Origin: a virus
Virus record (IMG/VR): IMGVR_UViG_3300021957_000064
Coordinates: 1-48,231 of that record
Length of the DNA stretch: 48,231 nt
Direction: 5' to 3' (one strand)
Numbering within the stretch: position 1 is the first letter of the stretch; every line of letters starts with the position of its first letter. Made by a program: the position numbers and the translations under genes. Under the pieces are notes generated by a model. The model was not told the DNA's origin. It saw nothing but the letters and a program-made list of their open reading frames with translations, and made no database searches. Positions 8,661 through 14,927 of the stretch are shown here, piece after piece.

Positions 8661-8889
8661 GTCTTAACTCCAAGTAATACGCCCCTTCTTTGCTATTGTA
8701 TGCAGCTATAATATCTAATAATTGTTGGCTGCTCATGATTAACATTTGATAAGCGTCCATTTCTGGTTCATACTGTCTCATAAATACAACACCATCATCA
8801 CCTAGTATAACCTCAACGTCTTCATGTTCATCATGCTGATCAAGTGTTGTGATTACAGAAGCATCTGATTCAAACTCAACTGTGTACAT
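8650..8889 (-). CDS. hypothetical acidic protein (79 aa)
   Basis: The product starts MYTVEFESDASVITTLDQ and is rich in Asp and Glu (DEHEDVEVILGDDG), ending LELRHER. It shows alternating hydrophobic residues consistent with a small beta-rich fold plus one helix (QMLIMSSQQLLDIIAAY). The ATG lies inside the end of the preceding 42-aa ORF and the end overlaps the membrane protein gene by 11 bp, so it belongs to the coupled early operon. No family recognised. Confidence 0.62.
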   Translation of the reverse strand: MYTVEFESDASVITTLDQHDEHEDVEVILGDDGVVFMRQYEPEMDAYQMLIMSSQQLLDIIAAYNSKEGAYYLELRHER

Positions 8890-9004
8890 CTGGTTGATCT
8901 CCTACAAGAATATTTACGTGTGCCACGTTACCATCAACACGAGTGATGACAAACTCTAGACCAGCCTTAGTGAGTAATAATCTTAGTTGACCTATAGGTA
9001 TCAT
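8876..9004 (-). CDS. small hypothetical protein (42 aa)
   Basis: This short ORF begins MIPIGQLRLLLTKAGLEF and ends near the start of the 79-aa gene. The ATG overlaps the TGA of the DUF3310 gene (ATGA at 9001-9004), and the stop lies 14 bp inside the next gene. It fills what would otherwise be an empty 112-bp gap in a tightly packed operon. No known domain. Called real on spacing and coupling. Confidence 0.5.
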   Translation of the reverse strand: MIPIGQLRLLLTKAGLEFVITRVDGNVAHVNILVGDQPDVHS

Positions 9005-9312
9005 AGCTTCTCCTCTCCATTAAGTTGATTGATACGCATCTGACAATAGCGTTGAACTTTCTCTAAGTCAATGATCTCACTTTGTAACTGCGTCTTACCC
9101 TCATACATCTTGTAGCCTGCACGACTGGCATACTTAACAATGTTGCCACGCCAGAAGTCAAAGCCATTACGCATGATGTATGTGATAGGCTCAATGTCCC
9201 ACCGTGCATAGTGTGTAGGTTCATTCACGATGTCTGATGTATGCTCTGACAATACACTCTCCTTAAAGTCTTCACGTTCTTTTATTAGTCGATTCCATTC
9301 ACTCTTTATCAT
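9001..9312 (-). CDS. DUF3310 family protein
   Basis: A 103-aa protein carrying the DUF3310 signature: PTHYARWDIEPITYI followed by FDFWRGNIVKYASRAGYK (residues about 32-68). The family is common in phages and is sometimes annotated as a nucleotide kinase because of a proposed relation to T7 gp1.7; I do not see a P-loop here. The chosen ATG (MIKSEW) follows GGGAAG; a longer GTG-started version to 9336 is possible. It overlaps the 40-aa ORF upstream. Neighbours (ThyX, helicase) fit a nucleotide-metabolism role, unproven. Confidence 0.75.
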   Translation of the reverse strand: MIKSEWNRLIKEREDFKESVLSEHTSDIVNEPTHYARWDIEPITYIMRNGFDFWRGNIVKYASRAGYKMYEGKTQLQSEIIDLEKVQRYCQMRINQLNGEEKL

Positions 9313-9421
9313 TGCTCTTCCCATTCTTTGCGTCACGTTCTTGAGCAGCCTTGCGCTCCTCTGGTGTCATAGGTCTAACATCTGTGAAGTCTGCCTCTAA
9401 GGGCCATTCATTATCAGTCAT
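9299..9421 (-). CDS. small hypothetical protein (40 aa)
   Basis: The ORF begins MTDNEWPLEADFTDVRPMTPEE and ends in a charged stretch (KNGKSNDKE). Its ATG overlaps the tail of ThyX, and its end overlaps the start of the DUF3310 gene by 14 bp. It is highly charged and probably unstructured or a single helix. No family; called on coupling and position. Confidence 0.5.
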   Translation of the reverse strand: MTDNEWPLEADFTDVRPMTPEERKAAQERDAKNGKSNDKE

Positions 9422-10079
9422 CATCATCCTCCGTCAGCGCATCCCAAGATACAGGGAATAGCTCAATCATCTTACGGTCAATCTGTTGTGCTACCACTCG
9501 TGTCTCTGCTTGTGTGTCAGGCTTACAGCGTAGGTTACACATGTCAGCGAAGGCATCCAAGCTACCTGACCAGTACCACTCAGTCATCATAGACTGTGGC
9601 AGTACCATACGTGCTTGCTCCGGGCATACACCTGCTTTAAGTAAACCCTGATATGCATCAATACAAGCATACATAGCTCTACCTACAGGTACACTGCCCC
9701 TTACTTTTATAATCCCCGTAGACCCTTGCTTCTTATCCTCGCTACGCCCACGCCATTCTGTAGGTGTGTAAAACTCAGGCTCACTGTCCACATACCTACG
9801 GCTAATCTCATTCCAGCGTAGGAACTTATGCTTGACTAGCTGCCGTGCTACAAAGACTGGAGCCTTGACATGGAAGGATGCAAAGCAATGCCCAAAGGGG
9901 CTGATGTGCTTGTGCTTGGCTAGGTATTGGATTAGTTTATCGTCCTTGTGTGAAAGTATATACTTACCCTTAACCATATCTATGCATTCAAGCTCACTCT
10001 TTTTACCAAAGCTTACTCTAGCAGCATTTACTACAGACAGGTCAGATCCCATATGCTCAATGTAAGTTGCTTCAATCAT
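9414..10079 (-). CDS. thyX: flavin-dependent thymidylate synthase ThyX
   Basis: This 221-aa enzyme makes dTMP from dUMP using FAD, NADPH and methylene-tetrahydrofolate. The ThyX motif (normally RHRxxxxNExSxRY) appears as KHKFLRWNEISRRY at 83-96, so both arginines of RHR are lysines. The FAD-contacting HISPFGH segment is at 58-64. The ATG at 10079 has a strong ribosome binding site (GGGAGAG) and overlaps the upstream stop as ATGA, which decides it over an ATG 21 bp earlier. Acidic C-terminal tail TEDDDD. Together with the ribonucleotide reductase and MazG it forms the phage nucleotide supply set. Confidence 0.93.
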   Translation of the reverse strand: MIEATYIEHMGSDLSVVNAARVSFGKKSELECIDMVKGKYILSHKDDKLIQYLAKHKHISPFGHCFASFHVKAPVFVARQLVKHKFLRWNEISRRYVDSEPEFYTPTEWRGRSEDKKQGSTGIIKVRGSVPVGRAMYACIDAYQGLLKAGVCPEQARMVLPQSMMTEWYWSGSLDAFADMCNLRCKPDTQAETRVVAQQIDRKMIELFPVSWDALTEDDDD

Positions 10080-10348
10080 GTTAATCTCTCCCATTGCCAA
10101 ACTGTTCCCTGTTCAGGTCTCTCTGCTTTATAAAGATTAGGTGGCCCTACGTCATCCATGTAATGATGCCCATAACGATAATGATACTCTTTTACTGCCT
10201 CGCCCTGCTTAATAAAACATTGCGTTATTGTACCATCCATAGGGCAGAAAAACTCTAGCACCCAAAGCTGTTTAAGGTCTCTAAACTTTTGTTCTGGCAG
10301 CTTAAATAGCTCGTCAACAGCCTCCCACTTAATATGATCTTTAATCAT
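10076..10348 (-). CDS. hypothetical protein (90 aa)
   Basis: The product starts MIKDHIKWEAVDELFKLPEQ. It is rich in aromatic residues (EYHYRYGHHYMDDVG; VWQWERLT), suggesting a small compact fold. I chose the ATG that overlaps the primase stop as ATGA; a start two codons upstream is possible. The stop overlaps the ThyX start. It has one Cys (FFCPMDG) and a second (TQCFIK), which do not make a clear metal site. No family recognised. Confidence 0.65.
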   Translation of the reverse strand: MIKDHIKWEAVDELFKLPEQKFRDLKQLWVLEFFCPMDGTITQCFIKQGEAVKEYHYRYGHHYMDDVGPPNLYKAERPEQGTVWQWERLT

Positions 10349-11136
10349 CTGCATACTTCCTTTAGTAGTTTAATATCATCAGGCACTTTATATTTTATAT
10401 CATCATACAGCTTCATAGCAACTGTATCAACGCCTGTCCATAGCTCAATCTCTCTTCTGAACTGTAAAGTTTTATCCATGGCATCAGGATCAAGGGCTAT
10501 GGCTACCTTTCGATACTCACCCACCTTATCCATGTGTTTAGTGGATAGTGATGTACCAAGGATAGCCAAGGCTGTGATGTTAGGTAGCAGCTGGCTTGCA
10601 ACTACTGCAGAAACGACATCTTCTACAATTAATACGACATCCCCACTGCCCACTGTGAAGTAATCAGCCTCACCAGTATAGCGATACCACTTAGGCATGG
10701 TGCGCTTACCTACTGCACGTCCCACTGCATCAATCAAACGTCCACGGTAGTGTATAGGAAACACAACACGCTCCTGTTTAACATCATACATCAAGCCAGG
10801 ATAGTCGCGGATACCCCAGCGCAAAACAAAATCCTTGTGCTTGGTATGCTCAAAGGTAGGGTTGACTAGGTAAGCAGGTATTTCCATGGTCTCAGCCTCT
10901 TCTGTGCCTCTCTCAGGCGGTGGTCTCATACGCATAATAATCTCTGCTGCTGTCATGTCTGTCTCATAGATGCCACCCACCCGACAGCCTAGCTTGTAGC
11001 AGTTATACTTCATTGTGCCGCCATCGTTCATGGCTGTGAATGTACCCTTACCCTTGCACTCAGGGCAGTTATTACGATAGGTGTCACCATCGTGTAGGTT
11101 TAGGGCTTCAACGTAACTACGAATGTTCATCGTCAT
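10345..11136 (-). CDS. DNA primase, zinc finger plus TOPRIM, T7 gp4 N-half type
   Basis: This 263-aa protein makes the RNA primers for lagging-strand synthesis. A zinc-binding domain has C24-C27 (CPEC) and C46-C51 (CYKLGC). The TOPRIM domain has E172-D173 (LIVEDVVSA) and D216-D218 (ALDPDA) for metal binding. It resembles the primase half of T7 gp4 without the helicase, which is encoded at 7250-8470. The start region (ATGACGATGAAC) shares 13 bp with the start region of the GIY-YIG ORF upstream. The ribosome binding site AAAGGA is within that ORF. Confidence 0.87.
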   Translation of the reverse strand: MTMNIRSYVEALNLHDGDTYRNNCPECKGKGTFTAMNDGGTMKYNCYKLGCRVGGIYETDMTAAEIIMRMRPPPERGTEEAETMEIPAYLVNPTFEHTKHKDFVLRWGIRDYPGLMYDVKQERVVFPIHYRGRLIDAVGRAVGKRTMPKWYRYTGEADYFTVGSGDVVLIVEDVVSAVVASQLLPNITALAILGTSLSTKHMDKVGEYRKVAIALDPDAMDKTLQFRREIELWTGVDTVAMKLYDDIKYKVPDDIKLLKEVCR

Positions 11137-11476
11137 CCAATCCTTTCATGTAACCGCACTCTTTAGTTTCAAAGAACTGCCAACATACTCTATAGTCTAT
11201 ATTATACCACTCACCCCGTAGTTTCTTTTTACAGAGGCTTTCGTGTATTTCCTTTTCTATTCCTCTTGCACTCTGCTCAGACCAAGGGCCAAAGAATGCC
11301 TGTAGATTAAGAGGTTTACTATTAGCGCACTGTAATGCCTCCCTTCTCTTAAAAGGGTCTTTACTTATTCCTATCTTTGTTGTTGTGTCTTCTCCATCAA
11401 CCGATATAAAATAAACATAACAGCCTTCTGGATGTCGCAAGTAGAGATCAAAACTAGTCATTAAGTTCATCGTCAT
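11117..11476 (-). CDS. GIY-YIG nuclease family protein (T5orf172/MUG113 type)
   Basis: A 119-aa product. The GIY-YIG-like core appears as CYVYFISV then TKIGISKDPFKRREAL (residues about 19-48, with the catalytic-type Arg in KRRE), followed by a helix with a Glu (EKEIHESL) and the RGEWY motif typical of this subfamily. Such proteins include free-standing phage nucleases. The ORF is flanked by GATGACGATGAAC, present once at its own start and once at the primase start, so it may be an insertion. Start is uncertain among ATGs at 11476, 11470 and 11461. It overlaps the integrase by 23 bp. Confidence 0.72.
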   Translation of the reverse strand: MTMNLMTSFDLYLRHPEGCYVYFISVDGEDTTTKIGISKDPFKRREALQCANSKPLNLQAFFGPWSEQSARGIEKEIHESLCKKKLRGEWYNIDYRVCWQFFETKECGYMKGLDDDEHS

Positions 11477-12374
11477 CGTTTCCTCTAGCTGATAGTGCCT
11501 TGGATGCACCACTGAATGTGTTGACCATGTAAGGCTTGATGGATGCCACGTTCTTGTGGCCCGTCACCTGCATGATACCTGCTAAGTCTACCCCACCCTC
11601 CATCATCTCTGTCACTGCTGTACGCCGTAAGTCCATAGCTGTCAGTGTGGTAGGTAGATTAGCTTCCTTTAGTACGTCATTGATAAGATAGCTTATTTCT
11701 AGTTTGTCATAGGGCGAGTACGCATTAGCGCGTGGCTTTATACGGGGCGCTACATATTCTTGAAACCCAAAGTCTTCCTTCTGCTGGCGCAGCATATCGC
11801 ACAACCCTGTTGAGATAGGTAAATGTATCTCTGCGTTGCGCTTACTCTGTGTCAAGTCCAAGCGGCACTGGGTTAAGTCTAGCTTATCCCACTTGAGAAG
11901 GCGCATGTCACCAACACGCTGCCCCCAATCATATGCCATGTGGACAATCAGACCAATGCTGCGCCAGCGGAAGTCACCATAAGCTGTTGCAAGGAATGAC
12001 TGCACTTGATCACGGCTCCACAGTACACGCCGTGGTTGACCAGACCTGGTTTGTACCAGAGCTACAGGATCATGCGTCATTACGTCATGTCTCATTGAGT
12101 GCCTCCACGCAGTAGATAGCACAGACTTGCGGTAGTTAGCTGTCCGAACCCCGACAGACAGCCACTCCTCATAAGCCTGAGTTAGATGACGTACCTTGAT
12201 ATTCTTATGGCGATAATCCCCAAGAGCCTTACCCTCAACCACTGTGCCAGATACGGCAGCAAGATGGATGTCATAATCTTTCTGTGTAGAACCTGCCAGA
12301 CGACCAAATACAGCAGATTTACTATAAAAATCAATGACTTCCTGTAGTGTTGATGAAGCCTTGGGGATATTCAT
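11454..12374 (-). CDS. int: tyrosine-family integrase
   Basis: A 306-aa site-specific recombinase with an N-terminal SAM-like arm/core-binding domain (about 1-105) and a catalytic domain. Visible catalytic residues are R153 (GQRVGD), K178 (QSKRN), R250 (MDLRR), H273 (TGHKN) and nucleophile Y282 (KPYMV). The first His of the usual HxxR box is M247. It would integrate or excise the phage, implying at least a temperate ancestry; integrases are also found in HMO-2011-type phages. Ribosome binding site AAGGAG 7 nt before the ATG. The acidic tail GNDDDELND is continued by the next gene. No att site could be identified. Confidence 0.9.
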   Translation of the reverse strand: MNIPKASSTLQEVIDFYSKSAVFGRLAGSTQKDYDIHLAAVSGTVVEGKALGDYRHKNIKVRHLTQAYEEWLSVGVRTANYRKSVLSTAWRHSMRHDVMTHDPVALVQTRSGQPRRVLWSRDQVQSFLATAYGDFRWRSIGLIVHMAYDWGQRVGDMRLLKWDKLDLTQCRLDLTQSKRNAEIHLPISTGLCDMLRQQKEDFGFQEYVAPRIKPRANAYSPYDKLEISYLINDVLKEANLPTTLTAMDLRRTAVTEMMEGGVDLAGIMQVTGHKNVASIKPYMVNTFSGASKALSARGNDDDELND

Positions 12375-12375
12375 G

Positions 12376-12477
12376 TTAGTCTCCTTTTACGTTAGCGTAC
12401 CAGAGGTACAAGAACCCTGCTAAGTAAACAGTCACTACCGCTAGTGGCAGGGCATGCATTAAAATGTAGGATACCAT
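12376..12477 (-). CDS. very small membrane peptide (33 aa)
   Basis: The ORF reads from MVSYILMHALP to ANVKGD and is almost wholly a single hydrophobic helix (VVTVYLAGFLYLWY). Its stop is 1 bp before the integrase start, and its own last codons carry the integrase ribosome binding site (AAAGGAGA). It starts inside the end of the 59-aa ORF, after GGGGTGAAG. One-helix peptides of this size occur in phage early regions. Function unknown. Confidence 0.45.
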   Translation of the reverse strand: MVSYILMHALPLAVVTVYLAGFLYLWYANVKGD

Positions 12478-12638
12478 ACTTCACCCCTATCTACATGTTC
12501 CTTAACGTCCTTAGCTGTAAGCTCTAATGCCTTAACCGTTCCACCGTTCCAGTATGCGTCATCAATCTGCCTCAATAGTTTGTGGTAGTAATCTGAGGCT
12601 GGCATAAGGTTAGTGGTATTGAATGCATGTACTTTCAT
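12459..12638 (-). CDS. small hypothetical protein (59 aa)
   Basis: The product begins MKVHAFNTTNLMPASDYYHKL and ends VDRGEVWYPTF. It looks like two helices: DYYHKLLRQIDDAYW and TVKALELTAKDVKEHVD. The ATG overlaps the stop of the 67-aa gene as ATGA, supporting real translation. No family recognised. It is followed directly by the 33-aa membrane peptide and the integrase. Confidence 0.55.
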   Translation of the reverse strand: MKVHAFNTTNLMPASDYYHKLLRQIDDAYWNGGTVKALELTAKDVKEHVDRGEVWYPTF

Positions 12639-12838
12639 AACTGGTGTACCTCATTATTGGTATATGATGCAAGCTCTTTCTCTTTTACTGTCTTGAATAT
12701 TACACGGCGTATGCCTGTGCGCTTGAACAGTTTGGCTCGAACCTTTATCGCATCATCTGCGCTGAACACTGTGGTGACATACTCACCATCAGGCTGACCT
12801 ACACTTGCGTAGACTTTTATAGCTTTACTTGCAATCAT
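12635..12838 (-). CDS. hypothetical protein (67 aa)
   Basis: The product starts MIASKAIKVYASVGQPDGEYV and has an alternating beta-alpha pattern (FSADDAIKVRAKLFKRTG then IRRVIFKTVKEKE). It is basic in the centre. The start overlaps the preceding stop (shared base at 12838) and the end overlaps the next ATG. The size and pattern are consistent with a small nucleic-acid-binding or adaptor fold, but no family is recognised. Confidence 0.58.
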   Translation of the reverse strand: MIASKAIKVYASVGQPDGEYVTTVFSADDAIKVRAKLFKRTGIRRVIFKTVKEKELASYTNNEVHQL

Positions 12839-13110
12839 TAACTGTCTCCTTCATCATAGTACCAAGCGGTTGGATCATCAGGTAACACATAAGGCTTCCA
12901 GTGATTAGGGTTACCATCCTCTCTTGCAGGAGGACGGAAGTCAAACATATTTTTCAATGCCCAAGACTTATCACGCAGGTCACTGAGTTGTGACAGGCGA
13001 ACATCCATCATCTCCATTGAATCCTCTATCATGCTATCCATACAGGTGTACACTTCCAAGAGTATCTTTACCTCGTCACGAGTGAGTTCTGTTTTAAGTG
13101 TCTTAGTCAT
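12838..13110 (-). CDS. hypothetical helical protein (90 aa)
   Basis: The N-terminal two-thirds (ELTRDEVKILLEVY to LRDKSWALKNMF) are strongly helical with a Met-rich stretch (MDSMIEDSMEMMD). The end is acidic and aromatic (DDPTAWYYDEGDS). The ATG overlaps the winged-helix gene's stop by one base. Cotranscribed with that regulator and the integrase. No family recognised. Confidence 0.6.
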   Translation of the reverse strand: MTKTLKTELTRDEVKILLEVYTCMDSMIEDSMEMMDVRLSQLSDLRDKSWALKNMFDFRPPAREDGNPNHWKPYVLPDDPTAWYYDEGDS

Positions 13111-13325
13111 TATACTGTCTCCTCAATTAAAACGTAGCGTGTGTACTGCTGACCAGTCACAGGGTGCTTACCCTTCACGCCATCAATGCGATAGCCTGAC
13201 TTGCGTAGCTCAGAGATACGCTTGGTGAATGACTGAATGCTGTAGTCCAGCATAGCCTCACGCAGGGTTAGACCCTTGGTTGCACGTAGGTGAGCCAGGA
13301 TTTTAGTGTTTTGTGTGTTAGTCAT
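13110..13325 (-). CDS. winged-helix DNA-binding protein
   Basis: A 71-aa protein with a helix-turn-helix pattern: ILAHLRATKGLTLREAM (helix and turn), then SIQSFTKRISELRKSGYRID (recognition helix and start of wing), then VTGQQYTRYVLIE (wing). This matches small phage proteins that read a DNA site to control transcription or start replication. The ATG at 13325 is chosen over one 24 bp earlier because GGAGAAAC lies at the right distance. It is the first gene of the integrase-proximal block and lies just downstream of a candidate extended -10 promoter. It is a candidate for the regulator of the integrase block or of the dyads found in the 17-18.4 kb region. Confidence 0.68.
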   Translation of the reverse strand: MTNTQNTKILAHLRATKGLTLREAMLDYSIQSFTKRISELRKSGYRIDGVKGKHPVTGQQYTRYVLIEETV

Positions 13326-13389
13326 GTCTGTTTCTCCTTGTTTAGACATTTATAGATTAGTCGTTGTGTTAAGCTGCGTCAATGTTACC

Positions 13390-13398
13390 ATTATATCA
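13390..13398 (-). promoter_or_regulatory. candidate extended -10 promoter for the winged-helix/integrase block
   Basis: On the minus strand the gap 13326-13417 contains TGATATAAT, a perfect extended -10 (TGn-TATAAT), about 65 bp upstream of the winged-helix gene. No good -35 is present at 17 bp, which an extended -10 can tolerate. An imperfect dyad with GTTG and CAAC ends lies just upstream of it. Read-through from the PP-loop gene could also serve these genes. Confidence 0.42.
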
Positions 13399-13417
13399 CG
13401 TTGTAATTATGCAACTA

Positions 13418-14197
13418 CTATAGTTTCTCAGGGTTAGAGTATACATCTTCCAAACGAGGATGCAGTATCTCAGTGAACTCTATGTCGCAAAAGTTACCAC
13501 AGTCAGGCATGATAATCTTCTGCTGCCTACCCGCATCAGGGTCTAGCTCATCCAGAAAAGTGTTACGGATGCAGCTGTTACCTACTAAGCGTTCAGCCTT
13601 TGACATCTTATCGAAGGTATCAGGGAAGTCCCTGCGTATCTTATTCCAATACCCCTTGCCGCCCTTGACGCAGCCTATGCAGTTATTGTTTCCATAACCT
13701 AAGTCATACATTACTGGACGTTTTATTTTAGCGTGTGTCTCTAGATAATGTAAGCTCTCTGGCTTATTCATCTTGCTATCTATGAGCGGGAACAAAGGTT
13801 TAGCGTCAGGGTACTGTTCCTTGAATCGTATAGCTCTGTTGATCTCCTTCTTGCTGTACTCAAAGCCAAAGACTTGGCCCTCGTATTGTAATTCTTTCTC
13901 TAGTCTCTGGCGTACCCGCTTCTTGAGAACGAGCGTACACCTTGCGCCTCCTGGGCCATTGACATACTTGTCCTTGATTATTACGTCGAATTGATCTTTA
14001 TACTTCTCAGGCGCACGTTCAGTTACGATCTCTCTACCGTACCATTCCTCGCACTGCTCTTTGAATCTTGCGTTGTCTGAATGTGCGCTATCAATGGCGA
14101 AGTAGATAGGCAAAATGTTATCTTTACCATACTTATCAATGGCTAACTTAGTAGCCACAGCACTCGTTACTCCTGCACTCCACCACGATATAATCAT
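13418..14197 (-). CDS. PP-loop ATPase of the PAPS reductase-like family
   Basis: A 259-aa protein with an N-terminal PP-loop variant (SWWSAGVTSAV, residues 4-14) that binds ATP or adenylyl sulfate, a GGARCTLVLKK segment (C87) like the CTRELK box of PAPS reductases, and GFEYSKKEINRA (110-121). The C-terminal half has five cysteines: C173-x-x-C176 (NNCIGC), C209, C233 and C237 (DCGNFC), a possible Fe-S or zinc site. Family members reduce sulfate, thiolate tRNA, or modify DNA (DndC). No dnd, tRNA or sulfate genes are adjacent; it is followed by the winged-helix gene. The family is clear, the substrate unknown. Confidence 0.78.
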   Translation of the reverse strand: MIISWWSAGVTSAVATKLAIDKYGKDNILPIYFAIDSAHSDNARFKEQCEEWYGREIVTERAPEKYKDQFDVIIKDKYVNGPGGARCTLVLKKRVRQRLEKELQYEGQVFGFEYSKKEINRAIRFKEQYPDAKPLFPLIDSKMNKPESLHYLETHAKIKRPVMYDLGYGNNNCIGCVKGGKGYWNKIRRDFPDTFDKMSKAERLVGNSCIRNTFLDELDPDAGRQQKIIMPDCGNFCDIEFTEILHPRLEDVYSNPEKL

Positions 14198-14448
14198 TTT
14201 ACTATCTCATACTTTTTGTTGATCTGATTTAGGCTAGACTTAGCTATTTGCGCGTCACACATACAGCCCTCAATGCTGCACTCTGCACCCTTAACTTTAA
14301 GAGTGTGGCCCGTGACTAGATCAGTTAAATCCATGACCCAGTACCCACGAGATACAGATTGTAATTGCTCCTTGGATAATGTCATGGGTATGCGTTTAGC
14401 CTTGGGGCTTGTGCTATTTGATAGCCTTGGAAAAAAGTTAGGTGTCAT
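14194..14448 (-). CDS. hypothetical protein (84 aa)
   Basis: The ORF begins MTPNFFPRLSNSTSPKAKRIP and contains a second Met (MTLSKEQLQSVSRG) that could be the true start. It has a CxxxCxC pattern (ECSIEGCMCDAQ) in the second half. Its start overlaps the 47-aa ORF by ATGA, which favours the longer form, and its end overlaps the PP-loop gene start. No family recognised; the three cysteines next to a Cys-rich PP-loop protein are worth noting. Confidence 0.6.
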   Translation of the reverse strand: MTPNFFPRLSNSTSPKAKRIPMTLSKEQLQSVSRGYWVMDLTDLVTGHTLKVKGAECSIEGCMCDAQIAKSSLNQINKKYEIVK

Positions 14449-14588
14449 TGTGTTACCTCTATCTCTGTCTTGATACCTTCCATGCGGCTATAAGTTTCCG
14501 CATGACGTTCTGCTTCATCCATGCGCTGCACAGTGTGATAGCATATTTCTTTGTTAGTCTTAGTGCTTGTCAATATGATGCGGATCAT
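14445..14588 (-). CDS. small hypothetical protein (47 aa)
   Basis: The product begins MIRIILTSTKTNKEICYHTVQ and ends MEGIKTEIEVTQ; a beta strand followed by a helix (QRMDEAERHAETYSRME). It has a clear GGAG ribosome binding site 8 nt before the ATG, and both ends overlap neighbours as ATGA. No family recognised. Confidence 0.55.
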   Translation of the reverse strand: MIRIILTSTKTNKEICYHTVQRMDEAERHAETYSRMEGIKTEIEVTQ

Positions 14589-14656
14589 TGTGTAGTCTCC
14601 TTTATATAACAGTTTTTCATCTCCTTGTTAAAGTAATTGTCGTTCCATATAGTCAT
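14585..14656 (-). CDS. very small ORF (23 aa), translationally coupled
   Basis: A 23-residue ORF starting MTIWNDNYFNKEMKN and ending ETTQ. Its ATG overlaps the TGA of the 53-aa gene and its TGA overlaps the ATG of the 47-aa gene, so it bridges two genes exactly. Its own end contains the ribosome binding site of the next gene. It may be a real peptide or only a coupling device that carries ribosomes across the gap. Confidence 0.38.
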   Translation of the reverse strand: MTIWNDNYFNKEMKNCYIKETTQ

Positions 14657-14814
14657 TGTTTCACTCCTTCGTTAACTATATTTTCTAGCTTCACATATAC
14701 AACTTCTTCTTCACCTTCAAGCCATCCGTCTATTGCTTCTTGCACCCACCATAACTGCGATGCATTTTCTTCGTGTTCTACTCTGAACACTAGCTTTGTT
14801 TCAACGTAGTACAT
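14653..14814 (-). CDS. small acidic hypothetical protein (53 aa)
   Basis: The product begins MYYVETKLVFRVEHEEN and continues with a tryptophan pair (LWWVQEAIDGW) and an acidic run (EGEEEVVYV). This looks like a beta strand, a helix, and a strand. There is a good ribosome binding site (AAGGAGACA) before the ATG, and an ATGA overlap with the next ORF. No family recognised. Confidence 0.55.
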   Translation of the reverse strand: MYYVETKLVFRVEHEENASQLWWVQEAIDGWLEGEEEVVYVKLENIVNEGVKQ

Positions 14815-14927
14815 CTGTCTTGTCTCCTTGCGTAAGCGATAGCTACAGCTTTGTGTGAAGTGATGACGATTATCTTACCGTCATCACCGTACACAATCCA
14901 TTTATATTTACGCTGAACTAACTGCAT
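14790..14927 (-). CDS. small basic hypothetical protein (45 aa)
   Basis: The ORF starts MQLVQRKYKWIVYGDDGKIIV and ends RQDRCTTLKQS. It overlaps the methyltransferase end by 20 bp and the 53-aa gene start by 25 bp. The predicted pattern is two beta strands and a helix. No strong ribosome binding site is seen. Called at low confidence because the overlaps are longer than the usual 4 bp. Confidence 0.42.
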   Translation of the reverse strand: MQLVQRKYKWIVYGDDGKIIVITSHKAVAIAYARRQDRCTTLKQS

